Part shown: positions 45,829-55,455 of the stretch, one piece after another
How positions within the stretch are numbered: position 1 is the stretch's first letter
Layout: each line of letters starts with the position of its first letter
NCBI RefSeq assembly: GCF_001644015.1
Contig: NZ_LUUI01000096.1
Coordinates: forward strand, 1-64,000
Origin: Methylomonas lenta
GTDB taxonomy: Bacteria > Pseudomonadota > Gammaproteobacteria > Methylococcales > Methylomonadaceae
Direction: 5' to 3'
DNA length: 64,000 bases
Program-made: the position numbers and the translations under genes
The notes under the pieces: model-generated
What the model saw: the letters and a program-made list of their open reading frames with translations, nothing else
What the model was told of the DNA's origin: nothing
Databases searched by the model: none

Positions 45829-48186
45829 ATGCGTACCTTAAAGCTTGTTTCTATAGCCGGGCTATTTACCGCACTGATAGCCATTGGAGTTTTTTATCTG
45901 CTGATCGCTTCCTCCTTGCCAATGGAAGACGGCGAAGTGAAGCTGTCCGGCTTAAATGTCCAGGTATCGGTAGACAGTGACAAATTGGGCGTTCCCAGCA
46001 TATCCGCCCAAGACCGGTCTGATGCGTTGCGGGTGTTGGGGTTTTTGCACGCCCGCGATCGTTTATTTCAAATGGAGTTGATGCGGCGGAAAAGCGCCGG
46101 GCGTTTGGCTGAATTGTTCGGCCAAGTAGCAGTCGACAGCGACCGCAAACAGCGGGCTTACCAATTAGCTAAAACTGCCAAACAAATCGTACAGGATTTA
46201 CCTGCCGAGCAACGACGGCTATTACAGGCCTATGTGTCAGGCATTAATGCTTATCTGCTGCAAACCACCATACTGCCGCCTGAGTTTTTGCTGTTGAGGC
46301 ACCAGCCGGAACCCTGGTGTGAGGAAGATAGCCTATTAGTGGTGTTAGGCATGTTTCAAACCCTCAACGGTTATGAACAAGACGAGCGCATGGTGACTGT
46401 AATGGAAAAGGCGCTGCCTAAGGATTTGCTAAAATTTCTAACCCCGGATACCGATAGCTATACCACTACCTTGGTTGGTGGCGATGCTCCACGGCGGTTT
46501 AGTCCGCATATTGCGACATCCGCATTTGCTAATTTGCCGGAACCGGACACTCATCTGGCTAGTAATAGTATCGATACGCAAAATATTGTCGTCGGCTCCA
46601 ACAATTGGGTGGTGGCAGGCAGTAAAACCAAGGACGGCAGGGCCATGGTTGCTAATGATATGCATCTGGGTTTAAGCGTACCCAATCTGTGGTATCGGGC
46701 TGATATACGCTATCCAAACCATCACGTTTTTGGGGTGACATTGCCCGGCGTACCGGGTGTCGTGGTGGGGGGTAATGATGATGTAGCTTGGGGTTTTACC
46801 AATGTCACTGCCGATTTGCTGGATTTGATCAGTCTGGAGATCAATCCGAATAACCCGCAGGAATACCGCTCCCCACAAGGCTGGGTGGCATTTGGCACAC
46901 ATACTGAAACCATCTTAGTTAAAGACGCGCCCGCTATCGAAATGACCGTACAAGAAACCTTGTGGGGGCCGGTGTCCGAGCAACTCTTATTAGGTAAGTC
47001 GGTAGCCGTAAAATGGACGGCATTAGAGCGGCATGCGGTTGATTTAGGCTTGCTGAATATGGACGACGCACAAACCACCGAGCAGGCCATGTCGATGATG
47101 AATCAAATCGGCAGCCCGCCACAAAATGTGGTGATTGCTGACAGGGCAGGGCATATCGGCTGGACTTATATGGGCCGCTTGCCGTATCGGGTTGGTTTTG
47201 ATGGGCTAGCTAGCCGCTCCTGGGCTGATGGTAATCTGGATTGGCAAGGCTATATTTCCCCGGAAGAGTTGCCGCATGTCTTCGACCCACCGGCAGGATT
47301 TATCGTGACCGCCAATAATCGTACCTTAGGTAGAGATTATCCGCATACGATTGCGCATAACTGGGCGCTTGGCTACCGGGCCTTTCGAATCGCTGAATTA
47401 TTACGCCCACAAAATCAGCTGACGGAACAGGATTTATTGGCTATTCAGCTGGACACTCGCAATGCGGTGTATGATTTTTACCGTCAATTAGCCCTGGATA
47501 CGCTGCGAGATTTAAACGATAAAGACCACGTGTTATTGGAAGTCGAACAAGCCTTAACCGCCTGGGATGGACATATGTATCTCGATAGTATAGGTGCTGG
47601 CTTGCTGGCTGAATTTAGAAACCAATTGGCGAAACAGGTGTTTGCCAAAATCGTCGCGGCCTGCCAAACCTATGATGCGGATTTTAGATATGCCTGGCGA
47701 GAAATGGAAACGCCGTTACGATTATTGTTGACGCAACGGCCGGCAGGATTATTGAAAGCCCAATATCGCGATAATTGGCAGCAGATGATAGTAGAAGCTT
47801 TACGACAATCTGCTCATCAGCAGCAGCAAGCGTATCCAGACCAAAACTTAACCCACTTGGCATGGGGAACAACTCATGCGATCAAATTGCAGCATCCTTT
47901 CAGCAAAGTGTCGCCGCTGTTAGGCAAGTTATTGGATATGCCCCGTTTCGAGAGTGATGGTTGTGCCAGTATTTGCGTAAAAGTCATGGATACTGCGCAT
48001 GGTGCCAGCGAGAGGTTAGTGCTGTCGCCTTTACATCCCGAGGACGCACTATTCCAAATGCCGGGTGGACAATCCGGGCATCCTTTTTCCAAACATTATC
48101 GGGATCAACAACCCTATTGGCAGGCTGGTATTGCCGCACCTATGCAGGCGAAAGGCAAGATACATAATTTGTCTTTTTTGCCGTAA
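45829..48186 (+). CDS. Penicillin acylase family (Ntn-hydrolase) protein
   Basis: Exported 785-residue enzyme with a signal anchor (residues 7-28). It follows the penicillin amidase layout: an alpha-chain (AVDSDRKQRAYQLAKTAKQI, then YVSGINAYL), the cleavage point and nucleophile Ser257 in VVGSNNWVVAG, and the beta-chain with LWYRADIRYPNHHVFGVTLPG, RLPYRVG and the end HPFSKHYRDQQPYW. Precursor processing in the periplasm to two chains is expected. Natural substrates in such bacteria may be N-acyl homoserine lactones or other amides; none can be assigned. Confidence 0.9.
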   Translation: MRTLKLVSIAGLFTALIAIGVFYLLIASSLPMEDGEVKLSGLNVQVSVDSDKLGVPSISAQDRSDALRVLGFLHARDRLFQMELMRRKSAGRLAELFGQVAVDSDRKQRAYQLAKTAKQIVQDLPAEQRRLLQAYVSGINAYLLQTTILPPEFLLLRHQPEPWCEEDSLLVVLGMFQTLNGYEQDERMVTVMEKALPKDLLKFLTPDTDSYTTTLVGGDAPRRFSPHIATSAFANLPEPDTHLASNSIDTQNIVVGSNNWVVAGSKTKDGRAMVANDMHLGLSVPNLWYRADIRYPNHHVFGVTLPGVPGVVVGGNDDVAWGFTNVTADLLDLISLEINPNNPQEYRSPQGWVAFGTHTETILVKDAPAIEMTVQETLWGPVSEQLLLGKSVAVKWTALERHAVDLGLLNMDDAQTTEQAMSMMNQIGSPPQNVVIADRAGHIGWTYMGRLPYRVGFDGLASRSWADGNLDWQGYISPEELPHVFDPPAGFIVTANNRTLGRDYPHTIAHNWALGYRAFRIAELLRPQNQLTEQDLLAIQLDTRNAVYDFYRQLALDTLRDLNDKDHVLLEVEQALTAWDGHMYLDSIGAGLLAEFRNQLAKQVFAKIVAACQTYDADFRYAWREMETPLRLLLTQRPAGLLKAQYRDNWQQMIVEALRQSAHQQQQAYPDQNLTHLAWGTTHAIKLQHPFSKVSPLLGKLLDMPRFESDGCASICVKVMDTAHGASERLVLSPLHPEDALFQMPGGQSGHPFSKHYRDQQPYWQAGIAAPMQAKGKIHNLSFLP

Positions 48187-48466
48187 TAGCCAAATTGGTC
48201 AGGTTATTGCGATTAGTGTAGAAGTGAGACTCGCTGATTTTCACTGCTGAGGGATTGATGGTGTAGACGAGTAGAAGCTACAACGAGAATGATTAAGAAT
48301 GGTGCGGGCGGTGTTTGAATCAGCGGGTTATAATTCAGCCAACTTGCTTAAGATAGGTCGACCCATTTTGTAGGGGCGGTTGGATTTTTGTAAGTCGTGA
48401 GGTTTTGTAGCGCCACCTCAATGCAAAATCTTCTAATTATTTATGAGGTGTTAATTCAGAGGGAAA

Positions 48467-48991
48467 ATGATGGAAAAACTAGCAGCACTTTCGTTAAGCA
48501 TTGGTCTTTTGGCTGGCGTCGCAACATTTTTGGCGGTAGGGCCTGCCAGCGGCGTATTTTTTATTTGGGCGGCAACCATTTCTTGGGCGGCCTATTTCAT
48601 GTTAGGCGCCAATAAAGAAGCCGTAAAAAACATTATCGTATGCGGTATTTTTGGTGTGGTGATGGCCTGGATTACAGCAATTTTGCTGACTGGTATTTCA
48701 CCTGATGCAGTACTTGGTTTTAGCCTGACGGCAGCGATTACGGTTGCTGTTGTGGTAACCGTTATGTGCCTTTTGGCAGTTATTCCGCAACTGTCAGTTA
48801 TTCCTGTCAGTGTGTTGGGCTATTCGGCAACCTTTGCTTATTTATTGCAAACACCAGGCAAATTGACCCCAGATGTATTATTAGGCGTTTCATTGGATAA
48901 TCCTTTGTTAGTGATTTCCATCTCACTGGTAATTGGTGTTTATTTGGGTCAGTTCTCGGCGCAATTGGCCGCTAAATGGACTAAAGAGTAA
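48467..48991 (+). CDS. DUF1097 membrane protein
   Basis: Integral membrane protein of 174 residues with about five to six helices, matching the DUF1097 (YcdZ-like) family: ALSLSIGLLAGVATFLAVGP, FFIWAATISWAAYFMLG, and a middle TAAITVAVVVTVMCLLAVIP, ending GVYLGQFSAQLAAKW. Function is unknown. GAGGG at 48458-48462 gives the ribosome site for ATG 48467; ATG 48470 is also possible. The 280 bases upstream contain no gene. It is not obviously part of an operon. Confidence 0.82.
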   Translation: MMEKLAALSLSIGLLAGVATFLAVGPASGVFFIWAATISWAAYFMLGANKEAVKNIIVCGIFGVVMAWITAILLTGISPDAVLGFSLTAAITVAVVVTVMCLLAVIPQLSVIPVSVLGYSATFAYLLQTPGKLTPDVLLGVSLDNPLLVISISLVIGVYLGQFSAQLAAKWTKE

Positions 48992-49240
48992 GGCTTACTC
49001 ATTTGTTTATCCAGGGCGGGTTACAAAACCGTCTTGGGTAAATTTAAATATGGTGTTGGCGTTCCAGTCGACACCATTTCAATTTTTCCTGAAAAGTTCC
49101 TCTGCAGTGCATACCCAATATCCTGATGCTTAAAACTAGACCTGTGATTTGGTTTAATCAAGTCCATTTTTCATTTGAATTGGAACTATCCGTCGATCGA
49201 TAAGACTAATTGTTTTAAGATTAAATAGTGGGGGTGTCCC

Positions 49241-49441
49241 ATGAAAATGGAAGCTGTTAAATCCAGTGCGATTGATGTTGTCGGTTACGACGAGCAAACA
49301 CATAAACTGCGGGTTTCATTTCGACACGATAAACCGCAAGAGTTTTGCCATGTGCCAGAACAAACATTTAGCGCATTCATCAAGTCCCGCTCAAAAAGTC
49401 GTTTTTTTAAACGAAATATTCAAGGCTGTTTTCCCTGCTAA
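49241..49441 (+). CDS. KTSC domain protein
   Basis: Very short protein of 66 residues made of one KTSC domain: SSAIDVVGYDEQTHKLRVSF, FCHVPEQTFSAFIKSRSKS and FFKRNIQG. The KTSC motif itself reads K-S-R-S at the usual place, with KS-x-x-F. GGGGGTG precedes the ATG at about eight bases. The function of the domain is unknown. It is followed by a strong hairpin. Confidence 0.78.
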   Translation: MKMEAVKSSAIDVVGYDEQTHKLRVSFRHDKPQEFCHVPEQTFSAFIKSRSKSRFFKRNIQGCFPC

Positions 49442-49457
49442 AACTTAGGCACTCATA

Positions 49458-49486
49458 ATCTCCCCTGTTTTCAAAAGGGGAGATTA
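49458..49486. terminator. Hairpin between the KTSC gene and norB
   Basis: Ten-base arms AATCTCCCCT (49458-49467) and AGGGGAGATT (49477-49486) around GTTTTCAAA, between convergent genes and 17 bases after the KTSC stop. Pairing is perfect; it probably terminates both sides. Confidence 0.65.
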
Positions 49487-49540
49487 AATCCTTGTTGTAG
49501 CTATGATCAGAATTTGGACAAGTTATCCGTGACTAGAACC

Positions 49541-51046
49541 TTAGTCTGTGATCGCATCGTTCTGAATGATTGCGGCGGGTCTTGTTTCACCCTTACCAAT
49601 TTCCAATAAATCCCAAAATAACAAACCACCACCGACGGCTGTCATCAAGCCAAACACCATGCGCCATACCATGGCTTGCATGAACCAGTGGTTGTTTTGG
49701 GCGGCAAAGTAGCCAGCCCAGGTTGAGCCTTCCACTGCACGCTCGATAAAAGATTGTTCGTAACCGGCTATCAATAATGCGACAGTCATACCCATGACGC
49801 CCAAATTTAATAGCACGGCAGCTGTTTTCCAACGCCAGCCATTTGCAAGATCACCGCCCATCCAAACATTACCGCGCACTTGTTGCGCAGCCAGATAGAA
49901 GAAAGCGATATTGATGGTGGCGTAAGCACCGAAGAAAGCCAAATGACCATGTGAAGCTGACCATTGGGTGCCGTGGGTGTATAGGTTGATTTGCGGCAGG
50001 GTATGCATAAAACCCCACACACCAGCGCCGAGAAAGTTACCGAAGGCATGAGCGATGATCCAGGTCAGGGCAGGGTGGTTACTGTTTTTAAACCGATGCG
50101 CACCTGAATCGTAAATCGAATGGACTACCATGGCTACCAAAGGAATGGGTTCCAGGGCAGAGAAAAAACCGCCGATGGTAAACCAGTATTCCGGCGTGCC
50201 TATCCAGAAGTAATGATGACCCAAACCCAAAATGCCGGAGCCGAACATTAACGCCACTTCAATATACAACCAGGTTTGTACCACTTTTCGACGTACACCC
50301 AGCAGTTTCATCAAGCTCCAGGCCATGATGCAGCCGACTAATACTTCCCAGGTGGCTTCTACCCACAGATGGATTACCCACCACCACCAATATTGGTCAA
50401 CACTGATATTGGTGACATAAAACATACCGGCGGTATACAAGCCGGCTAGTGCAACCAAGTCTAGGGTTAAAACGCCAGCGATACCGGACCATTTGCCGGC
50501 AGCAAACGTGGCGGTAACGTTATAGAAGAAAACCAGTATCACAATCACTATGCCAATGTCGGCCCAACGCGGTGCTTCGATATATTCGCGACCTTCGTTG
50601 ATCAACCACAATGATGTGTCATCACCACTGCCGATTTGAATCAGTAAATAGACCAGCACGACTATGGTTACAGCACCCGTTAGCACCCAAAATGCCAAAT
50701 GCCCCCATTTCAGGCCGACGATGGGTACGCCACTTTCTTCCTCCAGAAACCAATAAATTGAGCCGAGGAAACCATACAACATCCATACCACCATGGCATT
50801 GATATGCACCATGCGATTGACGTTGAAATCCAGGATTTCGTACAAAAAGCTCGGAAAAATGAACTGCATTCCGGCCAGCAGACCGAATAACAATTGGGCC
50901 ATGAACAACACCATGGCCACAGTAAAATAATGCACTGCCAGTTTTTGTCCGCCGCTGAGGTTCGGATTAGCCATGAATTTGGCATGTCTTTGCTTACAGT
51001 TACTCCAGTACACTGCGGCTTTTTCTTGATAGGTTTGTAGCGTCAT
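49541..51046 (-). CDS. norB: Nitric oxide reductase subunit B (cytochrome c dependent)
   Basis: Catalytic haem-b/FeB subunit, NO to N2O, inner membrane, 501 residues and about 12 helices. The histidines of the haem and iron sites are in RMVHINAMVVWMLYG, WWWWVIHLWVEATWEVLVG (with the essential Glu of WVEATWE), LGLGHHYFWIG and SASHGHLAFFGAY. There is no fused quinol oxidase domain, so it is the cNOR type. ATG 51046 (MTLQTYQEK) with AGAGGA upstream is chosen; the longer frame begins in norC. It is the last gene of a three-gene nor operon controlled from the NsrR-like site at 52058. Confidence 0.94.
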   Translation of the reverse strand: MTLQTYQEKAAVYWSNCKQRHAKFMANPNLSGGQKLAVHYFTVAMVLFMAQLLFGLLAGMQFIFPSFLYEILDFNVNRMVHINAMVVWMLYGFLGSIYWFLEEESGVPIVGLKWGHLAFWVLTGAVTIVVLVYLLIQIGSGDDTSLWLINEGREYIEAPRWADIGIVIVILVFFYNVTATFAAGKWSGIAGVLTLDLVALAGLYTAGMFYVTNISVDQYWWWWVIHLWVEATWEVLVGCIMAWSLMKLLGVRRKVVQTWLYIEVALMFGSGILGLGHHYFWIGTPEYWFTIGGFFSALEPIPLVAMVVHSIYDSGAHRFKNSNHPALTWIIAHAFGNFLGAGVWGFMHTLPQINLYTHGTQWSASHGHLAFFGAYATINIAFFYLAAQQVRGNVWMGGDLANGWRWKTAAVLLNLGVMGMTVALLIAGYEQSFIERAVEGSTWAGYFAAQNNHWFMQAMVWRMVFGLMTAVGGGLLFWDLLEIGKGETRPAAIIQNDAITD

Positions 51047-51050
51047 CGTG

Positions 51051-51650
51051 TTAATCCTCTTCGCCGATGGCTGTAAAATTATGCGGGAAACCATTGGTGT
51101 CAATAGCCGACATCCACTTTAAAAAGGCGACGATGGCTTCTGCTTCCGATTGAGTAATATCCAGATTGGGCATTTTGCGATTTGACCCGAAAGTGCGCGC
51201 GTTCTTTTCCGGATCGAGCAGGAAATTTACCATCAATTCTTCGCGTGAGGCTTTTGCGCCCCAGCCTTGATCCAGCCAGGCTTTGGTTAAGTCCGGCGCG
51301 TAATAAGCCCCGTTGCCTAGTAAAGTGTGGCAATTCATGCAGTTTTTTGTTTGCACGGTTTTTTTGCCGTGATCGACCAGCTTTTCAGCCTCTTCTTCAG
51401 TGAGCATTTTGCCGAACAAGGGTGCATCGCCACCAATTATGGGTTGATATCGCTGCTTGGTTTTGTCGAGACGGTAGCTGATGTCCTTATTGATGACGCT
51501 ATAAGCCTGCACGCGGGAGCCGCCGGCGGTAATTTGAGACATGGAATCGAAGGTTAAAATAACCAGTAACACGAAAGATCCGCCGGTTACCCAGATAGCG
51601 GTTTTTTTCCAGAACGTTTCCGATGCCCATTTAGGGACTTGCTCAGTCAT
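51051..51650 (-). CDS. norC: Nitric oxide reductase subunit C (cytochrome c)
   Basis: Membrane-anchored monohaem cytochrome c of 199 residues. A single N-terminal helix (AIWVTGGSFVLLVILTF) is followed by the periplasmic domain with the haem site CMNCH and the axial Met in RKMPNLDI. It supplies electrons to NorB. It has a C-terminal extension beyond the usual 150 residues (ending with NGFPHNFTAIGEED). The gene ends four bases before norB and overlaps the small membrane protein gene by eight bases, so the three are coupled. Confidence 0.93.
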   Translation of the reverse strand: MTEQVPKWASETFWKKTAIWVTGGSFVLLVILTFDSMSQITAGGSRVQAYSVINKDISYRLDKTKQRYQPIIGGDAPLFGKMLTEEEAEKLVDHGKKTVQTKNCMNCHTLLGNGAYYAPDLTKAWLDQGWGAKASREELMVNFLLDPEKNARTFGSNRKMPNLDITQSEAEAIVAFLKWMSAIDTNGFPHNFTAIGEED

Positions 51651-51981
51651 GGTGACCTCCAGAGTGATGAGAATGTTTGGGTTCGAGCGTGTGAGTAGCT
51701 ACACATAAATGCCAGATTAAACGCGGCATGAAGGCATAACCTAGGGCCATGGTCAGCGACAATAACAGCCAGTAACCGCTAAAATTATTCACAATGCTGA
51801 ATATGCCCACACAAACCAGCAAGATGATATAGGCAAGCCAAGCTCCCCAGTAAACGCTACGGCGGGCGCTAATTTTGGCCCAAGCAAACAGGCCGGCGTA
51901 GACGGTAGCGGTTAGAATAATCATTGCGGCACTGAAAAAGCTCAGGAAAAAATCGGATAATGCAACGGGCTCAATCAGCAT
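51643..51981 (-). CDS. Small membrane protein of the nor operon with His-rich tail
   Basis: A 112-residue protein with about three helices (FFLSFFSAAMIILTATVYAGLF, WGAWLAYIILLVCVGIFSIV and YWLLLSLTMALGYAF); the C-terminus is histidine-rich (HSHHSGGHHD), which could bind a metal. I do not recognise a family; it is distinct from the usual NorE. It is the first gene of the operon, overlapping norC. It probably assists NO reductase assembly or metal supply, which is only inferred from position. The start at ATG 51981 lies near the NsrR-controlled promoter. Confidence 0.72.
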   Translation of the reverse strand: MLIEPVALSDFFLSFFSAAMIILTATVYAGLFAWAKISARRSVYWGAWLAYIILLVCVGIFSIVNNFSGYWLLLSLTMALGYAFMPRLIWHLCVATHTLEPKHSHHSGGHHD

Positions 51982-52042
51982 AGAAATTTACCGAGTAATG
52001 AACAAAATTAAAAACATCAGTCTAAAACTAATCTTTATTGAA

Positions 52043-52080
52043 AGTGTAGAGCTTAATAAAGTATATTTCAAATGCAACTT
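52043..52080. promoter_or_regulatory. NsrR-like operator overlapping divergent promoters of nor and nsrR
   Basis: The site at 52058-52080 is AAAGTATATTT, C, AAATGCAACTT; the right half matches the NsrR consensus AAATGCATCTT at 10 of 11 positions and the left half at 7 of 11. On the minus strand, -35 TTGAAA (52066-52071) and -10 TACACT (52043-52048), 17 bases apart, form the nor promoter. On the plus strand TTGAAA (52038-52043) and TATATT (52062-52067) form the nsrR promoter. The operator covers elements of both, so NsrR could repress both transcripts. Confidence 0.6.
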
Positions 52081-52096
52081 ATAAAAAAAGCACATC

Positions 52097-52543
52097 ATGC
52101 AATTAACAACACATACGGATTATGCGTTACGGGTTTTGATTTATTTGAGTTTGCACCCTGATCAACTGGTTACCATCACAGAATTAGCCGAGTTTTTCGG
52201 TATCTCCAAAAACCACTTGGTTAAAGTAGTGCATAACTTAGGCTTGAAAGGTTTTGTAAAAACTGTACGTGGCAAAGGCGGCGGAATTTGTCTGTCTAGG
52301 CCTCCGCAACATATCAATGTTGGCAATGTAGTCAGGGAGATAGAAAACCATTTTCAAATCGCCGAATGTTTTAATCCTGAAAAACAAGGGCATTGTGCGA
52401 TTCAACCGGAGTGCGGATTAACCGGTTTATTGGGTAGGGCAGTAGAGGGTTTTTTACAAGTATTGGATGATGCCGTTTTGACGGACTTATTACCGATGAC
52501 CGATAGGTCGGCAAATATTTTGCACCATATTACAGACGCTTAA
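52097..52543 (+). CDS. nsrR: Rrf2-family repressor NsrR
   Basis: NO-sensing [Fe-S] transcription factor, 148 residues. The winged helix-turn-helix start is MQLTTHTDYALRVLIYL, with TITELAEFFGISKNHLVKVV and the wing GGGICLSRP. The cluster cysteines are in ECFNPEKQGHCAIQPEC, with the spacing of NsrR and not of IscR. NO destroys the cluster and releases repression. The gene is divergent from the nor operon and its operator lies between, so the target is clear. Confidence 0.9.
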   Translation: MQLTTHTDYALRVLIYLSLHPDQLVTITELAEFFGISKNHLVKVVHNLGLKGFVKTVRGKGGGICLSRPPQHINVGNVVREIENHFQIAECFNPEKQGHCAIQPECGLTGLLGRAVEGFLQVLDDAVLTDLLPMTDRSANILHHITDA

Positions 52544-52584
52544 TCTTTGTTCGCCCTCAACGATGTAATGCAGATAATATTCCT

Positions 52585-53472
52585 TCAATGCGCAGGTTTA
52601 TTCACTTTTCGACGATTAAGCAGAGTATGCATGGCCAGGGCCAGCAATATTAATCCGGTTCCGCTGGCGATTTTTATAGTCAAAGGTTCTTGATTGACGC
52701 TGTAGCCTAAAAACAATGAAAACACAGGCGTGATCAGGGTAATCAACGCCACAGTGGTAGCCGGCAGGTAAGATAAAACGTAGTAGTACAAGGCAAATCC
52801 AATCGGCGTGGCGATAACGCCTAGGTAAAGTATGGATAGCTGGGTTTGTTGAGATAGGCTTTGCGGTAGGCTGGCATGGTCCAGCCAATACCAAGTCAGC
52901 AAATAGGCCGGTAAAGCCAACAGCATACCGCCGCTGATTTGAGTCAGAGCGGGTAGATGGGCGTTGATCTGCTTGACCCATACCGAACTGACTGCATACA
53001 GAAAGGTGGCGATCAACATGGCAATCATGCCTTGCATGGCTTGTTGGTTCATTTCCAGAGCAGAATCAAACATGATTACCAAGCCGGCCACGCCCAAGGT
53101 ATAAGAAAACAACTTACCCAGGCTTAAACTGCGCTCGTTTAAAAAAGCGGCGGCTAAAAATGCGGTCATCAAGGGCGTCAGACCAAAAATAACGGATAAC
53201 CAGCCTGAGGGTATGAACTGTGCGCCCCAATAGGTAATCAGCATACTAAAATACAGTTGCAAGGCCACTGCAAGATAGGTTTTTAAAGCGGCTTTATGTA
53301 ATCGTAGGGGTTGCCGGGCAATCAGCATCAAGAAAAACAAGCAGATGGCGCCAATACTCATGCGTGCGGTAACGCCAAAAATGTAACTGACATCGACTGA
53401 GCTCCATTTGATCGCTAATGGCGTGGTTGACCAGATTACGACTACGCCTAAATAGGCCAGAAAAATCCGCAT
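52585..53472 (-). CDS. EamA/DMT-type transporter
   Basis: Inner-membrane transporter of 295 residues with ten helices in two EamA repeats (VVIWSTTPLAIKWSSVDVSY at the start; SLGKLFSYTLGVAGLVIMF; repeat 2 beginning GMIAMLIATFLYAVSSVW; LYLGVIATPIGFALYYYVL). The substrate cannot be told from the sequence. It ends with a short basic tail. The start is four bases after the stop of acs, so it may be cotranscribed with acs. The reading frame is intact and of normal length. Confidence 0.9.
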   Translation of the reverse strand: MRIFLAYLGVVVIWSTTPLAIKWSSVDVSYIFGVTARMSIGAICLFFLMLIARQPLRLHKAALKTYLAVALQLYFSMLITYWGAQFIPSGWLSVIFGLTPLMTAFLAAAFLNERSLSLGKLFSYTLGVAGLVIMFDSALEMNQQAMQGMIAMLIATFLYAVSSVWVKQINAHLPALTQISGGMLLALPAYLLTWYWLDHASLPQSLSQQTQLSILYLGVIATPIGFALYYYVLSYLPATTVALITLITPVFSLFLGYSVNQEPLTIKIASGTGLILLALAMHTLLNRRKVNKPAH

Positions 53473-53476
53473 TTAA

Positions 53477-55414
53477 TTACTGCTGCGCGCGTTGCGTCAG
53501 CAAATCGTCGACTACCGCCGGATCAGCCAGGGTGGAGGTGTCGCCGAGATTACTGACATCGTTAGCGGCGATTTTACGCAGAATACGGCGCATGATTTTA
53601 CCGGAGCGGGTTTTTGGTAGGCCAGGTGCCCATTGAATAAAATCGGGTAAAGCAATGGCGCTGATTTCCTCTTTAACCAGTTCTTTCAGTTGTTTTTTTA
53701 GCGCATCTGTAGGTTGAACGCCGGCATTAAGGGTGACATAGGCATAAATACCTTGGCCTTTGATAGCATGCGGGTAACCGACGACTGCAGCTTCCGCTAC
53801 ATCATGATGTAGTACCAGGGCGCTTTCGATTTCAGCCGTACCCAAGCGATGACCGGAAACGTTGATGACATCGTCCACTCGACCGGTAATCCAGTAATAA
53901 CCGTCTTGATCACGTCTGGCGCCATCGCCGGCAAAATAATACCCGGGGTATTTTTTGAAATAGATATCGATAAAGCGCTCATGGTCGCCATAAACCGAAC
54001 GCATTTGTCCAGGCCAGGAATGAGTCAATACCAGATTGCCTTCCGCTTCACCCTCCAGTAAATGCCCGTCATTGTCAACAATAGCCGGCACTATGCCAAA
54101 AAACGGCAAAGTTGCCGAGCCGGGTTTTAAAGCGGTAGCACCTGGAAGCGGGGTGATCAAAATACCGCCGGTTTCAGTTTGCCACCAAGTGTCGACAATA
54201 GGGCAGCGCGCTTCGCCGACCACATGGTAATACCATTCCCAGGCCTCGGGGTTTATCGGCTCGCCAACACTGCCCAAGATGCGCAGGCTGGTGCGCTTGG
54301 TGCTGGTGACATAGTTGTCGCCTTGTGCCATCAGGGCGCGAATCGCAGTGGGGGCCGTGTAAAAGATATTCACTTGATGCTTGTCCACTACTTGCCAAAA
54401 GCGATCGGCGGCGGGGTAGGTGGGGACGCCTTCAAACATTAAGCTGGTGGCGCCGTTACACAGCGGTCCATACAACACATAGGAATGGCCGGTTATCCAG
54501 CCAATATCTGCGGTGCACCAGTAGATATCGCCTTCCTGATAATCGAACACATATTTATGCGTCATCGCTGCGTACAACAAATAACCGGCTGTGGTATGCA
54601 ATACACCTTTGGGTTTGCCGGTGGAGCCTGAGGTATACAAAATGAATAATGGATCTTCCGCATCCATCATCACCGGTGGGCAATCTGCCGAGGCTTGTTG
54701 CATGGCGGTGCGGTAACAAACATCACGTCCTTCCATCCAGGGAATCTCATGGCCGGTGTGTTTGATGACAATAATGGTTTTTAGATTGGGACATTGGGCA
54801 GCGGCTTTATCGGCGGTGATTTTGGCCGGAATGATTTTGCCACCGCGATAGCTTTCGTCGGCGCAGATCAAAAAACGGCAATCAGCATCTAATATACGGT
54901 CGCGTAAAGCATCGGCAGAAAAGCCGCCAAACACGATCGAGTGTATCGCGCCTATGCGTGTGCAGGCTAAAATAACCACAGCCGCTTCGCTAATCATGGG
55001 TAAATAAATGCATACCCGGTCACCTTTTTGCACGCCTTGGTCTTTCAATACATTGGCAAACTTGCATACCTCGCGGTGGAGTTCACGATAGGTTAATTTA
55101 GAGTCGTAGTCGGGATGATCGGCTTCGGAAATAATCGCCACCTGATCACCACGTGTTTCCAGGTGTCTATCCAGACAGTTAACACTCACATTCAACTTGC
55201 CGCCGATAAACCAATGGATATCGCCTTGTGGGAAATCGCAATGCGACACTTCTTGCCAGGGTTGATCCCAATCTAAAAATAGCTTGGCTTGCTCGGCCCA
55301 AAAAGTGTCCGGATCAGCTATCGATTGCTGATAAAGCTTTTGGTAACGTTCTGCATTGATGTGCGCCTTGGCGGCAATCTCGGGTTTTACCGGATAAATG
55401 TGATGTTCTGACAT
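53477..55414 (-). CDS. acs: Acetyl-coenzyme A synthetase
   Basis: Acetate + ATP + CoA to acetyl-CoA, AMP and PPi; 645 residues, a normal Acs. ATP motif [15 protein letters not shown], the adenylate-binding region [19 protein letters not shown] and [13 protein letters not shown], and the C-terminal domain with [20 protein letters not shown]. The regulatory/catalytic lysine is in [10 protein letters not shown] and can be acetylated in other Acs proteins. ATG 55414 ([12 protein letters not shown]) with AAGGAA eight bases upstream is preferred to the longer in-frame start at 55510. Confidence 0.96.
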   Translation of the reverse strand: MSEHHIYPVKPEIAAKAHINAERYQKLYQQSIADPDTFWAEQAKLFLDWDQPWQEVSHCDFPQGDIHWFIGGKLNVSVNCLDRHLETRGDQVAIISEADHPDYDSKLTYRELHREVCKFANVLKDQGVQKGDRVCIYLPMISEAAVVILACTRIGAIHSIVFGGFSADALRDRILDADCRFLICADESYRGGKIIPAKITADKAAAQCPNLKTIIVIKHTGHEIPWMEGRDVCYRTAMQQASADCPPVMMDAEDPLFILYTSGSTGKPKGVLHTTAGYLLYAAMTHKYVFDYQEGDIYWCTADIGWITGHSYVLYGPLCNGATSLMFEGVPTYPAADRFWQVVDKHQVNIFYTAPTAIRALMAQGDNYVTSTKRTSLRILGSVGEPINPEAWEWYYHVVGEARCPIVDTWWQTETGGILITPLPGATALKPGSATLPFFGIVPAIVDNDGHLLEGEAEGNLVLTHSWPGQMRSVYGDHERFIDIYFKKYPGYYFAGDGARRDQDGYYWITGRVDDVINVSGHRLGTAEIESALVLHHDVAEAAVVGYPHAIKGQGIYAYVTLNAGVQPTDALKKQLKELVKEEISAIALPDFIQWAPGLPKTRSGKIMRRILRKIAANDVSNLGDTSTLADPAVVDDLLTQRAQQ

Positions 55415-55455
55415 GGTAATTCCTTGGTCTATATCCAACTTATAGGGCGAGTAAA

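Noticed and set aside
46722..47122. Minus-strand frames over the penicillin acylase gene
   Set aside because: Antisense shadows; the plus-strand enzyme is continuous.
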